Source of the DNA: Elgaria multicarinata webbii | Lineage: Eukaryota; Chordata; Lepidosauria; Squamata; Anguidae | DNA length: 64,000 nucleotides | Assembly (NCBI RefSeq): GCF_023053635.1 | Contig: NC_086178.1 | Coordinates: 92,674,226 to 92,738,225, forward strand | Reading direction: 5' to 3' | Shown: positions 1 through 10,240 of the stretch, one piece after another | How the letters are laid out: each line of letters opens with the position of its first letter | Numbering within the stretch: the first letter of the stretch is position 1 | Notes under the pieces: generated by a model | What the model was told of the DNA's origin: nothing | The model's input: only the letters and a program-made list of their open reading frames with translations | The model's database searches: none | Program-made: the position numbers and the translations under genes

Positions 1-480
1 TGTATCTAGTTCGGAAACTTCAACTAGTTCAAAATATGGCAGCCAGGTTGGTCACCAGTACATCTAGGGGTGAGCATATTACCCCAACATTAAAATCACT
101 CCACTGGCTGCCAATTGGTTTCCGGGCAAAGTACAAAGTGTCGGACATTACCTTTAAAGCCCTAAATGGTTTGGGTCCAGGTTACCTGCGGGATCGCCTT
201 TCTCATATAGTCCGCCCCGCACACTCAGGTCCTCTGGGGTGAACTTACTTCAGTCAGCTAAAACTAGGCTGACATCAGTTTCCCAGAGGAACTTTTCTTC
301 TGTCGCCCCCAGATTGTGGAACGGCCTGCTGGAGGAGATTCGTAAAATTAACTCTATGTGTGATTTTAAGGCAGCTTTAAAGACTAGCCTTTTCCGGCAG
401 ACCTATCCAGATCAATGAAAAATCCAGAATTTTTAAGATGTATTGATTCCTCCCCGCCTCGATCCAAAGGGAGAGGCAGG
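1..480 (+). mobile_element. L2-clade LINE, 3' end of ORF2 and tail (fragment)
   Basis: The translation from base 34 reads as the C-terminal part of an L2-type LINE polyprotein: a stretch like LKSLHWLPIGFRAKYKVSD, then after a frame break VAPRLWNGLLEEIR and FKAALKTSLF. Such 'APRLWN..LP..IR...FK..LKT.LF' endings are known for L2 ORF2 proteins. The copy enters from the left edge, so its upstream part is outside the window. At least one frame break near base 240 makes it inactive. It runs into an A/T-rich tail with AATAAATAAAT and an ATT microsatellite. Confidence 0.75.
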
Positions 481-497
481 TAAGAAATAAATAAATA

Positions 498-537
<40 letters not shown>
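498..537. repeat. (ATT)n microsatellite
   Basis: About 13 uninterrupted ATT units lie exactly at the junction between the L2 tail on the left and the CR1-type tail on the right. It probably grew from the L2 A/T-rich tail. Confidence 0.95.
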
Positions 538-755
538 GGCTACTAGCCCTGATGGTTGTGTGCTATCTCCAGTATTCGAGGCAGTAAGCCTGTGTGCCCC
601 AGTTGCTGGGGAACATGGGTGGGAGGGTGCTGTTGCACTCATGTCCTGCTTGTTCATCCCTGGCCGATGGCTGGTTGGCCACTGTGTGAACCGAGTGCTG
701 GACTAGATGGACCCTTGGTCTGATCCAGCAGGGCTCTTCTTACATTCTTAGGTAC
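538..755 (+). mobile_element. CR1-type LINE 3' tail
   Basis: This segment matches, base for base over long stretches, the 3' end of the larger LINE fragment at about 52,825-53,010: both contain CTGATGGTTGTGTGC, CCAGTATTCGAGGCAGTAAG and GTGCTGGACTAGATGGACCC. It is a 5'-truncated copy in plus orientation. The same tail appears in antisense at 2,040-2,510 and 24,600-25,020. Confidence 0.75.
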
Positions 756-1184
756 ATGAAAAAGAAAGGAATGACTCCACTAACCATTTTAGCAGTAAGA
801 GAGACTTAGAATGCAAGGGCTCATCACCTGCACCTTGGTTTCAAAAATTGAAAAGGGGGGAGGAATGGATCCCGTTCCTCTCCTCCCCCGTTTTATTATT
901 ATTTACCACAGGGCACAGGGCTGTCCTGAGCTCCTGGAGGTCTGCCCCCTTCCCTGTCCAGCCGATGGCGACCAATCAGGGGGTGCCATCAGTAGTGACA
1001 CACCTCCGCTGCCAAAAAAGTCAGGGTAAGTGCCCAGGTTTTTTCTGCAGGGTTTCCGGGGTTTGCCCCCAGATGGCTTCGCAATGGCAGCTGCGTCATG
1101 TAGATGACCTGCTGCTATTGCAAAGCCACCCTGGGGCAAACCCTTTGTGTAGACATGCCCCTGGTCACTTGCATCTTGGTTCAA

Positions 1185-1282
1185 GCTTCCCCAACCTGGT
1201 GCCCTCCAGATGTGTTGGCCAATAACTTCCAGCATCCCAGGAATGCTGGGAATTGTAGTCCAACACATCTGGAGGGCACCCG
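1185..1282. mobile_element. Foldback MITE ('CCTCCAGATGT' family)
   Basis: The left arm GGTGCCCTCCAGATGTGTTGG pairs with the right arm CCAACACATCTGGAGGGCACC, nearly perfectly, around a core containing the GGAATTGTAG motif. No coding sequence. Related, more decayed copies with 'ACAACTCCCATC' cores lie at 3,932, 5,080, 8,690, 17,361, 24,383, 43,573 and 59,885. The family looks like a non-autonomous DNA transposon; its superfamily cannot be told from this sequence. Confidence 0.75.
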
Positions 1283-1339
1283 TTGAGGAAGCGTGGCTTA
1301 CGTTTATAGTGTACTCAATATGTAATGTACCCTCATCTT

Positions 1340-1560
1340 TGAAGATGGAAACTTCACATCGTTCAAAACGTAGCAGCCAGGGTTTTAATTGCCGCAGGCA
1401 GATTGGATCACATCATTTCAATATTATACCACCTATGCTGGCTACCGCTCCCCTCCATTTCTTTTCTGGCGCAGTTCAAAGGTTTGTTTTTAAATTGACC
1501 TTTAAACCCCTAAATGGCCAGAGACCGTGGAGTACCTCACCTCCACTCCGCCATCAAATG
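1340..1560 (+). mobile_element. L2-clade LINE fragment
   Basis: The six-frame reading gives pieces comparable to the L2 fragment at 1-430: QNVAARVL, LDHI, LCWLPL and a TFKPLNG motif matching TFKALNG there. Several frame breaks; old and inactive. Confidence 0.55.
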
Positions 1561-1872
1561 GCTAATACTGTATGTAGGAGCCAGGGCTCAGAGAAATGCA
1601 GCGGCGGCACTTCCTTAGTAGTAGGGATGCTGATGTCATCTGCCACCCCACCCCCCACCTCCAGTTTCCTCGTCTCCTCCGAGTTTAGCTGCAATCCTCA
1701 CCGAAATTGGGGAGGGTGGGGGATCAATTTACCCAGCAACAATCTATTGCGCCCTGTTTTAATACAAACCATGTTGGCGTGGCTGGCTCTGGAATGGGCA
1801 ATAAAGACTCATTAATTTTACAAAAGGCCTGGTGAAGCCCGAAACTGCTAGAACTGGTTTGCTGAGATGGAA

Positions 1873-2040
1873 ACTAGGGTGACCATATGGAAAGGAGGAC
1901 AGGGCTCCTGTATCTTTAATGTATAGAAAAGGGAATTTCAGCACATATCATTTGTATGCATACAGGACCTGGGGAAATTCCCTCTTCATCACAACAGTTA
2001 AAGCTGCAGGAGCCCTGCCATCTTTTGTATCTGGTCAAGA
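1873..2040. mobile_element. Foldback MITE ('AGGGTGACCATATG' family)
   Basis: It begins AGGGTGACCATATG. GGGCTCCTGTATCTTTAA on the left is the near-inverse of TTAAAGCTGCAGGAGCCC on the right, and a further arm GGGAATTTC/GAAATTCCC lies inside. It has the shape of a non-autonomous DNA transposon with long imperfect inverted arms and no ORF. Confidence 0.6.
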
Positions 2041-2510
2041 GGTATCATATAGACACCCCTCAAATGTCCACCTAGTCCAGCATCCTGGGCAATATCCAAT
2101 AGGGGCCATGTGTGCACGGCCAGCTGTCCACCCAGCCAGCCCAGATCTGTGCATGACCACGCTATAACACTTCCTAGGGCAGGCCCCGAACTGAACAAAA
2201 CACGTTTCTGGAAGGGGAAGCGATCTGCCCCTTCCAGAGACCAGTGTTTTTGTTCAGGCCTGCCCCAGGAAGCGCTATATGGCAGCCATGCACAAACCTG
2301 AGCTGGCAGTGCTAAGCACGGGCCTCTACTGGATACTACGCCATTTCCCAAAGTGGCTGACCAGATGCCTCTGGGAAGCCCACCTAAGGGCAACAGCCCT
2401 CTCCTGTTGTTGCCCAGCAACTGGAATTCAGAGGCCTGTTACTGCCTCTGATCCTGTACGTAGTGTAGAGCCATCATGATGAGCAGCCATTGATAGTTCT
2501 ATTCCCATGG
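2040..2510 (-). mobile_element. CR1-type LINE tail, antisense, split by a MITE
   Basis: Read on the minus strand, the outer parts (about 2,040-2,090 and 2,345-2,510) give the same tail as 538-755 ('CCAGCAACTGG', 'ACCAGATGCCTCTGGGAAGCC', 'GTCCACCTAGTCCAGCATCCTG' on the plus strand). About 250 bases in the middle do not belong and form the inserted element listed next. Confidence 0.6.
2092..2342. mobile_element. MITE nested in CR1 tail
   Basis: The ends are imperfect inverted repeats: GCAATATCCAATAGGGGCC on the left against GGCCTCTACTGGATACTACG on the right. Internal arms (CTTCCTAGGGCAGGCCC against GGCCTGCCCCAGGAAGC, and CTGGAAGGGG against CCCCTTCCAG) fold again. The termini are approximate, and I could not define a target-site duplication. 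Confidence 0.5.
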
Positions 2511-2537
2511 GCTTTTTCAGATTTTTACTAAAATGAG

Positions 2538-2700
2538 AGTTTATTTATTTATTACATTTTTATACCACCCGATAGTCGAAGCTCTCTGGGCGGTTCACAA
2601 AAATTAAAACCATGAAAAGCATAAAAACAACCAACAACTTAAAAACACGAATACAAAATACAATATAAAAAGCACAGAGTTGCTGCTGCTGTGCTGAGGT
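2538..2700 (-). mobile_element. L2 LINE 3' tail, antisense
   Basis: Plus-strand TTTATTTATTACATTTTTATACC...GCTCTCTGGGCGGTTCACAAAAATT is the reverse complement of the L2 tail seen at 3,075-3,155. It is a 5'-truncated copy, head-to-head with the next one. Confidence 0.75.
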
Positions 2701-2721
2701 TAACTTTAACTGAAATATTGT

Positions 2722-2741
2722 AAATAATAATAATAATAATA

Positions 2742-2779
<38 letters not shown>

Positions 2780-2782
2780 TAT
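2722..2782. repeat. (TAA)n microsatellite
   Basis: About 20 AAT/TAA units with one G interruption, between two opposite L2 tails. Confidence 0.9.
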
Positions 2783-2784
2783 AA

Positions 2785-3160
2785 GCCCCTGCCAAAGGAA
2801 GTGAGGCAGGTGGCTACCAGGAGGAGGGCCTTCTCTGCTGTGGCACCCCAGCTGTGGAATGAGCTCCCTAAGGAGGTTCGCTTGGCACCTACATTATATG
2901 CTTTTAGACGCCAGGTGAAGACCTTTTTATTCTCCCAGCATTTTAACAATCTATAAATACATTTTAACATGGTGTTTTAAATTTGTAATTTTGCATTGCT
3001 GCTGTTTTCATCTGGTTGAGCTTTTATATTGTATTTTATATTATGGTTTTATACTGTTGTTTTATACTTTGAATGGTTTTAATTTTTGTGAACCGCCCAG
3101 AGAGCTCCGGCTATTGGGCGGTATAGAAATGTAATAAATAAATAAATAAATAAATAAATT
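2785..3160 (+). mobile_element. L2 LINE 3' end with hairpin tail
   Basis: The first 165 bases encode the L2 C-terminus (RRAFSAVAPQLWNELPKEVR, then AFRRQVKTFLF and a stop). A short 3' UTR follows, ending in GTGAACCGCCCAGAGAGC, GGCTATTGGGCGGTATAG and (AATA)n. The CCGCCCA/TGGGCGG stem is the hairpin found in every L2 tail of this window. Other tail copies: 6,000, 16,200, 27,030 (-), 30,265 (-), 33,575 (-), 55,200, 57,931 (-), 62,285. Confidence 0.8.
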
Positions 3161-3534
3161 TTGTTGACTACTGTCAGCCACCTTAATGTAAAATACAGAT
3201 AGCATGGAGGGTAGATGTCCAGGGCTTCTCCACTCACCCCCAGAGTTAAGAAGCTGGCAAATCCTGTTGCCATAGTCACCACTGTGTCTCCATTCTCCTC
3301 CTGCCTACAGACTGGGAGCCAGTAATGGTGCTTTGAGAGCTAGATCTTGCCCCGAGGTTTCCCAATGCTGATCCCTGTAATTATCCGCTGACCATTTCAA
3401 GGTGATGGGCCCTTCGATGTTGTTTCAAATAATCACCTTTTCATGTAATTTTTGTCCAGTGCTGAAAGGACAAAATCTTGGGAAGCTGCTTTCTTGTAAG
3501 AATTGATTAAATATAAGTAGCAAAGGTAGTCACG
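3160..3534. other. Unassigned non-coding stretch
   Basis: No exon-like ORF, splice-site pair or clear repeat was recognised between the L2 tail and the dispersed repeat at 3,535. Confidence 0.5.
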
Positions 3535-3665
3535 GCGAGCCATAAGTAAAATTCAAACAACCCCAGATTACTGTAATACCTTAATTAACCCAACCAAAAG
3601 AGCACAACATGTACACTTTCGAAATCTCCAGATCTTCTCATTAGGCAAGATGCTGCTTGACTAAG
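3535..3665 (+). repeat. Dispersed repeat, family unknown (copy 1)
   Basis: Shared motifs in the same order with 58,462-58,605: CATAAGTAAAAT, CTGTAATACCTT, AACCAAAAGA, CTTTC.A and AGATCTYC..ATTAGGC. I do not recognise the family. Confidence 0.55.
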
Positions 3666-3931
3666 CTTACATAGAGCAAATTTGATATTTTCAAATAATC
3701 AGGTTAGGGACTGAAATAACTTGTTTTTGCTCAACAGGATGTATTCCAAAGGCAGGTGACATGCCTCTGCATAGGTGTGCAATTAACTCCGCATTGGTAC
3801 ATAAATCAGCTAAAGTTTCATGAAAGGGCAGGGACACAGGTGACAGCTGGTGGAGGAAATGAATCCCAAATCCCTTAGGATTCGCACACAGGTAACGTGC
3901 AATCCCCTTGTGCCACAACAGACCCTAGGAC

Positions 3932-4045
3932 AGCCTTCCCCAATTAGCTGCCCTCCAGATGCTTGACTACAACTCCCATCATCCCAGGTATGACGGGAAT
4001 TATAGGCTGGCCCATTTGGAAGGCAGAAGATTGGGGGAAGGGTGC
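3932..4045. mobile_element. Foldback MITE, decayed ('CCTCCAGATG' family)
   Basis: CAGCCTTCCCCAATTAGCTG, then GCCCTCCAGATGC and GACTACAACTCCCATCATCC, closing with AATTATAGGC and TTGGGGGAAGG. The inverted arms are partly decayed. Confidence 0.6.
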
Positions 4046-4750
4046 CTTCGGATGTTGTGTGTAGTCAGAACTCATTAGCAGAGACTAACTACAGCTTGAG
4101 GCAAAATTTCAGAGCTGACAAAACATTCATGTTTGGAGTTTAAATTAGAAAATGAGCTTTCAAATTTGACAATTTGGTCTCAAATTTGATTGTTTTATTT
4201 TTGCCATCTATTTAAGGGGATGCTTACCTTTTTAAATGAGCAAAGCACCCATCATTTACTGAATCCTATTGCATGACAGCTGTAAAAAAAAGCATCTTAC
4301 ATTGCCAGCATCAAGTACTGGAATAGACTTTCAAATATTGCCAGTTTATTTTATTTATTAGGTTCATTTCTCTCCTCCCTACCTCTCTCACACACAAACC
4401 CCAAATCTACCTGAGGGTCCCCCAACCTTCCAGAGCAGATTTGAGGGGCACAGGGCTGTGCCAGGGGGCATCTGTCCTGTTGGCACACAACACAACTGGA
4501 TACCACCATAAGACCCTATGTGTAAGGTTTAGATGAAACCAGAGGTAAAGTGTAGAGGAAGTAAGTGTGTGTGTGTCCGTGTGCACACAAATAATGCAAA
4601 TATAGATGAGCCAGCTATTGCCCAAGTAGCAGTTTTCTGCCCATGGTCAGATTTTCAGAGAAGATAGTAACTCTTTACTTCCATCAGTAATGGAAGGTGA
4701 ACAAGCAGGTGAAATGCCATAAGGGAGGGGTACAATTTAAATCTCTCTAT

Positions 4751-4859
4751 GGCCTGGTTCAGACAACACACTAAACAACGCTGCTTAACCACAAAATGCA
4801 TTTCCCTTAACCATTTTGTGGTTAAGCAGCATGGTTTAGCGTGTTGCCTGAACCAGGCC
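4751..4859. mobile_element. hAT-like foldback MITE
   Basis: Long inverted arms: GGCCTGGTTCAGACAACACA against GTGTTGCCTGAACCAGGCC, continuing inward with GCTGCTTAACCACAAAATG against CATTTTGTGGTTAAGCAGC. The element is almost a full palindrome with no ORF. The same family, younger-looking, sits at 56,788-56,876. Confidence 0.75.
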
Positions 4860-5079
4860 TATGTGTGTGTCCATGTCCATTGCTTTTGTTCTTGCTTCCA
4901 TCACTGATTTGCTCCACAGCTGTTGTGGCACTCACATTGATTTGGATTGACCAAAGCAGAACTGATCTGTATTGACCAATAGCAGATCAGTATGGTCATC
5001 AGCTGAATCAGTGGGCTTGTTACACACAGAAGCCTCCACGTGGAGCTTTTGTATATTGCATGGGAACGCCGGTAAACCT

Positions 5080-5190
5080 AGAGCAGCCTTCCCCAAGCTG
5101 GTGCCCTCCATCGACTGTGCTAGTTTGGGCTGATGGGAGTTGAAGTCCAAAATATCTGGACGGGACCAAGTGGGGGAAGGCTGTCTTACA
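5080..5190. mobile_element. Foldback MITE ('CCTCCAGATG' family)
   Basis: GCAGCCTTCCCCAAGCTGG on the left and CCAAGTGGGGGAAGGCTG on the right form the outer arms. The core carries GCTGATGGGAGTTGAAGTCC, the family's signature in the other orientation. Confidence 0.65.
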
Positions 5191-5990
5191 GTTAGATTCC
5201 CATATTTATGTATTGTTTCTTTGACTGGCGCCCTGTTTCGCTCCATGGATTATGAGCAGGTGATGCAAATATTTAAATTTTTGAAAGAACATGGAGAGAA
5301 AAAAAGAGATTCCCCCTTAAAGTGTATCAGCTGGAACAGAAGCAATAACAGCTAGTTCAAATGACCATTGCACAGGAGAAAGAAAACAGTGTGTAGTCAG
5401 TAGGGGGACATTGTATGAAAAGAGAAACTAACATAGGCAATATATTATATAGTTGTGATATAGATTGCATATTAACTGTGCATCAGCTTGAAGGGCTTTC
5501 TGACTCACTGAGAACAGTCAACAAGACTTTCAGGCTCCCATTATAGCCAGCTGTCCTTTAACTTTCATGTGTACTTTCCTTAAACATTCATGAGTAGTAG
5601 ATACCAGGCAGAAGCATTTGGAATCTATGTTAGACCTCCTTTTTGCTCTCCCCTTCCCCTTGCTGGCAATCCTATTCGATATACTAATTGCAAACTTGTT
5701 CTCCAAGTTATAACCTTCTATATAGCCCCCCACACACACACACACACGAGAGAGAGAGCGCTTGGGAAATCCCCAGGTTGGCAAAAGTACAATTAATAAT
5801 AATAAAAAAAACCTAAGGATGGGTGGGGGGGCAACATGGCCCAATGAGAACTCAGCTTAGTCAGTGGGCACGGAATACTGGCTGACTGTTGGGGAATGGA
5901 GTATCCTGGAAGGGCATGGCTGGCTGGCACTGCACAATGTAGGTCCCACTTGTCAAGTGTGTAGAGCAGTGAGCCATGGCATCTGTGGAT
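5190..5990. other. Non-coding stretch with (CA)n
   Basis: Only a short (CA)n tract near 5,731-5,748 stands out. No coding exon or recognisable transposon was seen. Confidence 0.5.
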
Positions 5991-5997
5991 TTCATGT

Positions 5998-6140
5998 GGT
6001 ACTTTTAACCTTTTAAAGTTTTATATTGTATCTTACCTATTTTGTATTTTATGGGTTTGTTTTGTTTTTTATACTGCCCAATAGCCGAGACAGCCTTGGC
6101 TATTGGGCAGTATAAAAATGTCATAAATAAGTAAAACAAA
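5998..6140 (+). mobile_element. L2 LINE tail carrying a perfect 20-bp inverted repeat
   Basis: An L2 tail (TATATTGTATTTT... to AAAAATG.CATAAATAA). The usual imperfect hairpin is replaced by a perfect one: left arm 6,067-6,086, 11-nt loop, right arm 6,098-6,117. Normal copies read ACCGCCCAGAGAGCTTC in place of the left arm. Confidence 0.75.
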
Positions 6141-6299
6141 AATAATCAGCATTGTGTGGTTTTGTTACCTATGTGGAAAGCAGTAAATAAATTTGAATAA
6201 TAAATTCAAATAATAAACAATAAAATCACCATCTCATTTAGTAATCACCCAGGTGAGGTAGATGCAGAACTTCCAGTGTCATCATTTAGCAATTATGGG

Positions 6300-8370
6300 A
6301 AGAACTGGTGCTGACAGGTCTATCCGGTGCAATGTGCATATCAGATGTGGTGATGCGGGAACAACTCCAGGGAAAGACAATGCGGAGAGGAGTTTGTGCT
6401 GTTAAGAGACACTTGTGCAAGTCCAGAGGTCTGACATGTACCAGGCTAAAGCGGTTACAAGAGAAACCGGTTCAGCAACAAAATATTCATGTTGACACCC
6501 AATGCATTTATTCGCCTGTGATGGCAGCTCCTACAGGTTCCTCTGCCACCCCAATATTCACTTCATTAGAAACCTGAATGGATTGGATTCCTCATGCTAT
6601 TGGTTGCCACCGTCACCTGTTTCTGGAAAGGTGTGGCTTGGATAGTCAGACCATCCTATTCACAGATGTCGGTTGCCAGGCAGATGGTGACATGGTGAAG
6701 ATAAACTCCAAATGTAGCTCCCCATGTCACCATACCTAAAACAAGAAGAACTACTCACACAGCAAAACTCGATCTCATTTTGATGCACACCTTTAATATA
6801 GTAGCAATAATAAAATTCCAGAGGGGGAGACATGTCAGGCAGTTGTAGCAAAACCTAAGTGCCCTGCGTCATTTCAAAGACAAAAAAAATAACATGGCAT
6901 CAGCTTTTACAGGACAAATCCACTTCCTTTGACAGAAGTAAACTCAGTGAATGTATAATGTCTATGTAATATATAGAAGGGATGGGCAGAAGCTAGATCT
7001 GGGTATACTGGTAGATCTCTGGGTGATCTGAAATGAATAGTCAAGGAGTTCTGATTTCCCATTATTTAACAATAGCAGCAGTGAGATCACTCCTTCACTG
7101 TCCTAAATTATACTGCTGCCATGAAGAAGCCTTGGATAACCAGGGATGGATTTTTGTGTGGAAGGGCAATTTTGGCACTCAAAACAAATTCCTGGGCTTG
7201 GAATTCTTCAGTTCTAAGCGTACACCTTTTACACCAGGTCCTAGTCCGTCAGGCTCGCTATTCTAGTAGAAACAAAGCAGATCTTGCAAATCTGCCCACT
7301 GCTGACATTCAAGCATGGGGGGAGGGGGAGATAGCAGAGCAAGGCAAAACGACAAGCGAAGCAGGAGGCGGGCACCTCGTTTTTTATTAGGCAGAGCGCA
7401 AATGAAAACTAAGATCCTCTCAAAAGAGTAAACTTGTAAATTTTACACCATCAGACTTGGGCTCAATGGAAACAGGGAATGACTAACTTATTACAGAAGC
7501 ATTTGTCCCTTTCCAGCTGTTTATGTACACTGATTATCTAGTTTTGCCAGTTCATCACCTGTTGGGAGTATCTCACACCCACTCGAATTAGATCATTTAC
7601 ACTTTTGTTGGGATTGTGTTTGTGCTCTGCATAGTAGAGTGACACACCTGTCTCTGAAGAAAGGTGTGCATAGGGGGAGGGGGGAACTCCTAGATACAGC
7701 AAAAAGGAAGGTGCCCCCCTCCTAAAAGTAACAAGGGTAAGTTGTCTTCGAAGAAATATAGTGCATCATGTTTTGTTTTTCAGACATGCTGAAAACAGAG
7801 ATTGTTGTGGGTGATGACAGAAGGGCTTTAACGACCGTCAGGCATTCGTGACCTGTTTCCCAGCTCTCAATTTAATAACTAAAGTCATGTGAATTAATAT
7901 CTTACAATTATAGTAAGGGTGTAGCATATTCTGCTCATTGAGCGCCACAGAAGTGGCACAGGTATGGACTATCCATAATTTGCCAGGTAAAAAGTCGACA
8001 ACTGAGGTCCACACCTTCCTTTGATCTCCCATTTAAAAAAATAGTCCAGCTGCACATTTGAAATGCGGTTGATGCTCAATTTGCTCATAATGTACTTCTC
8101 TTTGTAAAGATGGACAGAGCTGAAATTTGTGGAATTGTATAAAGTCTAATCACAAATAATTATTATAAAGACGATAAAGAAATTCTACAATGGTTCAAAG
8201 TAATGTTTATTAGGAAAGTTCCGCTGCAGTTTAAGCAACCACTGTTCCGCAGGGGAATAAGAGAACAAAGAAGAATTTTGTTTTATGAAAACATATGCTC
8301 AAACTGTACTAGAATTTTAATATTTTGGATTTCTTTATTGATTTTACTGATACTACCATCCTACATACCA
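6300..8370. other. Unassigned region without clear genes
   Basis: Small ORFs here (up to 89 codons) lack splice-site context and recognisable domains. A short motif near 6,980-7,030 (GTAGATCTCTGGGTGATCTG) recurs in altered form at 48,065-48,100 and suggests a dispersed repeat. Nothing else is supported. Confidence 0.4.
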
Positions 8371-8371
8371 G

Positions 8372-8680
8372 GGATTGAGAACCTCAGTCCCGGGGGCCAA
8401 ATCTGGCCCTTCTGAGATTCCACAAATGGCCACACCCCTTTCCCCCAAACCACAGATTGTTTGGTGGTTTTCCTGGCTTTGGTGTATCCCCCCTTTCTGA
8501 AAGGTTGAAACACCTCTCCTGTGGCAATAAGAGCTGTAAGCAAAAAGTACACTGGATTGGGGTGGGGTTTATTCTTGGCCCCACCCCTTTTGCCTTTGGT
8601 CCCACCCCCAAAAGCTTCTCCAAAATGGAACCCGGCCCTCAGGCTGAAAGAGGTCCTGCATCCCTGCTATACAGGTTTCT
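8372..8680. mobile_element. Probable non-autonomous DNA transposon
   Basis: It starts with GAGAACCTCAGTCCCGGGGGCC and ends with AACCCGGCCCTCAGGCTGAAAG. The same type (GAGAACCTATGGCCCAGGGGCC ... GTCTCCTGCCCCTGATG) is at 17,615-18,050. Both ends look like imperfect inverted repeats (family unknown). Confidence 0.45.
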
Positions 8681-8689
8681 AGCAGGAGT

Positions 8690-8800
8690 GGGGATCGTGT
8701 GGCTCTCCAGATGTTGAACTTCAATTTCTTTCATCCCGATGACTGGGGCCGATGAGATTTGGAGTACAACATAATCTGGAGGTTCACACCTTCCCCATAC
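8690..8800. mobile_element. Foldback MITE, decayed ('CTCCAGATGTT' family)
   Basis: GTGTGGCTCTCCAGATGTTG against CAACATAATCTGGAGGTTCACAC, flanking a GGGGCCGATGAGATTTGGAG core. Confidence 0.6.
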
Positions 8801-8985
8801 CTGGTTTACAACTCTTCTACACCAGGGGATAGAGAAGTAGAAAGTAGGAAAGTAGGTCTCCAGGTGTTTTGAACTCCAACTCTCAGCATTCCAGACTCAA
8901 ATTAGTGGTGTTGCCAGGAGCCTTCTAGAAGCTATAGACCAAAACATCAGGAGATCTACCTTTTGTTCAGCCCTGCCCTATACCA

Positions 8986-9332
8986 TAGCGCCAGCGTGAT
9001 GGAGTGGTTACTCAGACTTGGACTGGAGAAATGTAGGTTAAAATCCCCACTCAGCGATGAAGCCCTCTAGGTGGCCTTAGGTTAGTCACCGTCTCTCTAC
9101 TTAAGCTAGGAAGATCATTGGTCCATCTAGCCCAGTATTGCTGACACCGACTGGCAGCGGCTCTCCAGGGTGTCAGGCAAGATTCCTTCCTAGCCCTGCC
9201 TGGAGAGGCCCAGGATCAAACCTGGGACCTTCTCCATGCACAGCAGGTGTTCTACCACTGAGCTATCTTGCAGGATTATTATGAGTATAAAGGAAAGGGG
9301 GTTCATGTATGTTGCCCCAAGCTCTTTGGAGT
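8986..9332 (+). mobile_element. tRNA-derived SINE interrupted by another SINE
   Basis: GCGTGATGGAGTGGTTACTCAGACTTGGACT with a B-box-like AGGTTAAAATCC begins a squamate SINE body that continues ATGAAGCCCTCTAGGTGGCC. After about 160 foreign bases it resumes with GGATTATTATGAGTATAAAG, matching the 'GGGTTGTTGT.GG.TAAA' part of the family at 11,213. The consensus 'GTGGTGTAGTGGTTA' head recurs at 11,213 (+), 12,030 (-), 31,700 (-) and 45,665 (-). Confidence 0.65.
9105..9268 (-). mobile_element. tRNA-derived SINE (tRNA-like head retained)
   Basis: On the minus strand the head reads ATAGCTCAGTGGTAGAACAC (A-box) and GGTTTGATCC (B-box), a tRNA-like promoter 50-odd bases long. It is followed by the tail with CTGGAGAGCCGCTGCCAGTC and GGGCTAGATGGACCAATG. 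It lies inside the SINE above. A tail-only fragment in the same orientation is at 36,330-36,415. The extra tail argues against a functional tRNA gene. Confidence 0.75.
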
Positions 9333-9639
9333 AAGGATACAAAATATTAATGAAAAATACTCTACAAGAGACACACAGCACAAGGAACTGGGAATGACGT
9401 GGAAGAATGGACGGTATTCCTGCCAAGCGGAAATGGAGTACTATTTTTGAACACTTCTTCCTCTGCCCTGCCTCCCAAATAAAAAAAAATCCTGAAAATA
9501 TAACGAAACGAAGCAGAGGAGGGTGTGGTCTGGACTCAAACGTCTCTGCTGCATTCTCTCTTTCTTAATTTAATAGGGCATTTTGTGCAGGGGACCTAGC
9601 TCCCTCCTCACAGGGCTAAAAGGTGAGGGGGTTCTCTCA

Positions 9640-10240
9640 CAATGCAATCTCAGCACTCTCCCGAAACAGCAATTTGCTTGGAGGGAAGTTGTAAATGAAC
9701 ATCTGAAAGGCTGCCTTCCTCCCTATGAGTCGGCCCAAGTTTTAAGATCTTTGGAGGAGGCCATTCCCTCCATATTGCAGTCATCGGAGACACATTTGCC
9801 ACTGAAACCCCTGCTGAGGGAGGCAATGACTTGATCTACACTACTGCTTTACAGCGGGATTGAAGTACGCTGATAACTATTGGGGCACATTTCACATTCC
9901 ATATACTGCATTCATAGTGTTATTGCCTTCCAGGTTGTCCAAAATATCGCCAAAAATGCCGAGTGTCCTACATGTTGGAATCGTAATGATTTGACACAAG
10001 GTGTAGATCTGGCCTGTTGGCCTTCTCAGAGGAGGCTGGTGACATCGGAGCCAACAGCTTTCATTGGTTCTTCGCCCAGCAGACAAAGATGTCTTTCTCC
10101 GGGCAGGCTTTTGGCATATAAATTGGTCTAGTCTGTTGTTGAAGGGCTGGGAGGTGTTAATTGGTTGGTACTGTTTATTTCTTTTACTGCTGTTGTTTAT
10201 TTTTGTTTTGATTAAAATGTCATTTTATCTAGATTGTATT
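9640..10240 (+). mobile_element. L2-like LINE fragment with a MITE piece
   Basis: Pieces such as LPPYESAQVLRSLEEA (bases 9,715-9,765) and FLRAGFWHI before a T-rich tail resemble L2 ORF2 C-termini. Bases 9,835-9,900 (TCTACACTACTGCTTTACAG) look like part of a separate foldback element. Weak but plausible. Confidence 0.4.

Noticed and set aside
498-537. Regular repeats as a CRISPR array
   Set aside because: Simple microsatellites in vertebrate DNA without spacers; the same holds for 2,722, 10,951 and 48,902.
903-1268. Overlapping ORFs of 121-125 codons on both strands
   Set aside because: They end inside a foldback MITE and have no domain or splice context.
6067-6117. Perfect hairpin as a microRNA precursor
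   Set aside because: Stem is only 20 bp and consists of the L2 tail; an L2 origin explains it without a new RNA gene.
9200-9268. tRNA-like sequence with A- and B-box motifs (minus strand)
   Set aside because: The boxes are followed by a SINE tail and no acceptor stem closes, so it is a SINE head and not a tRNA gene.
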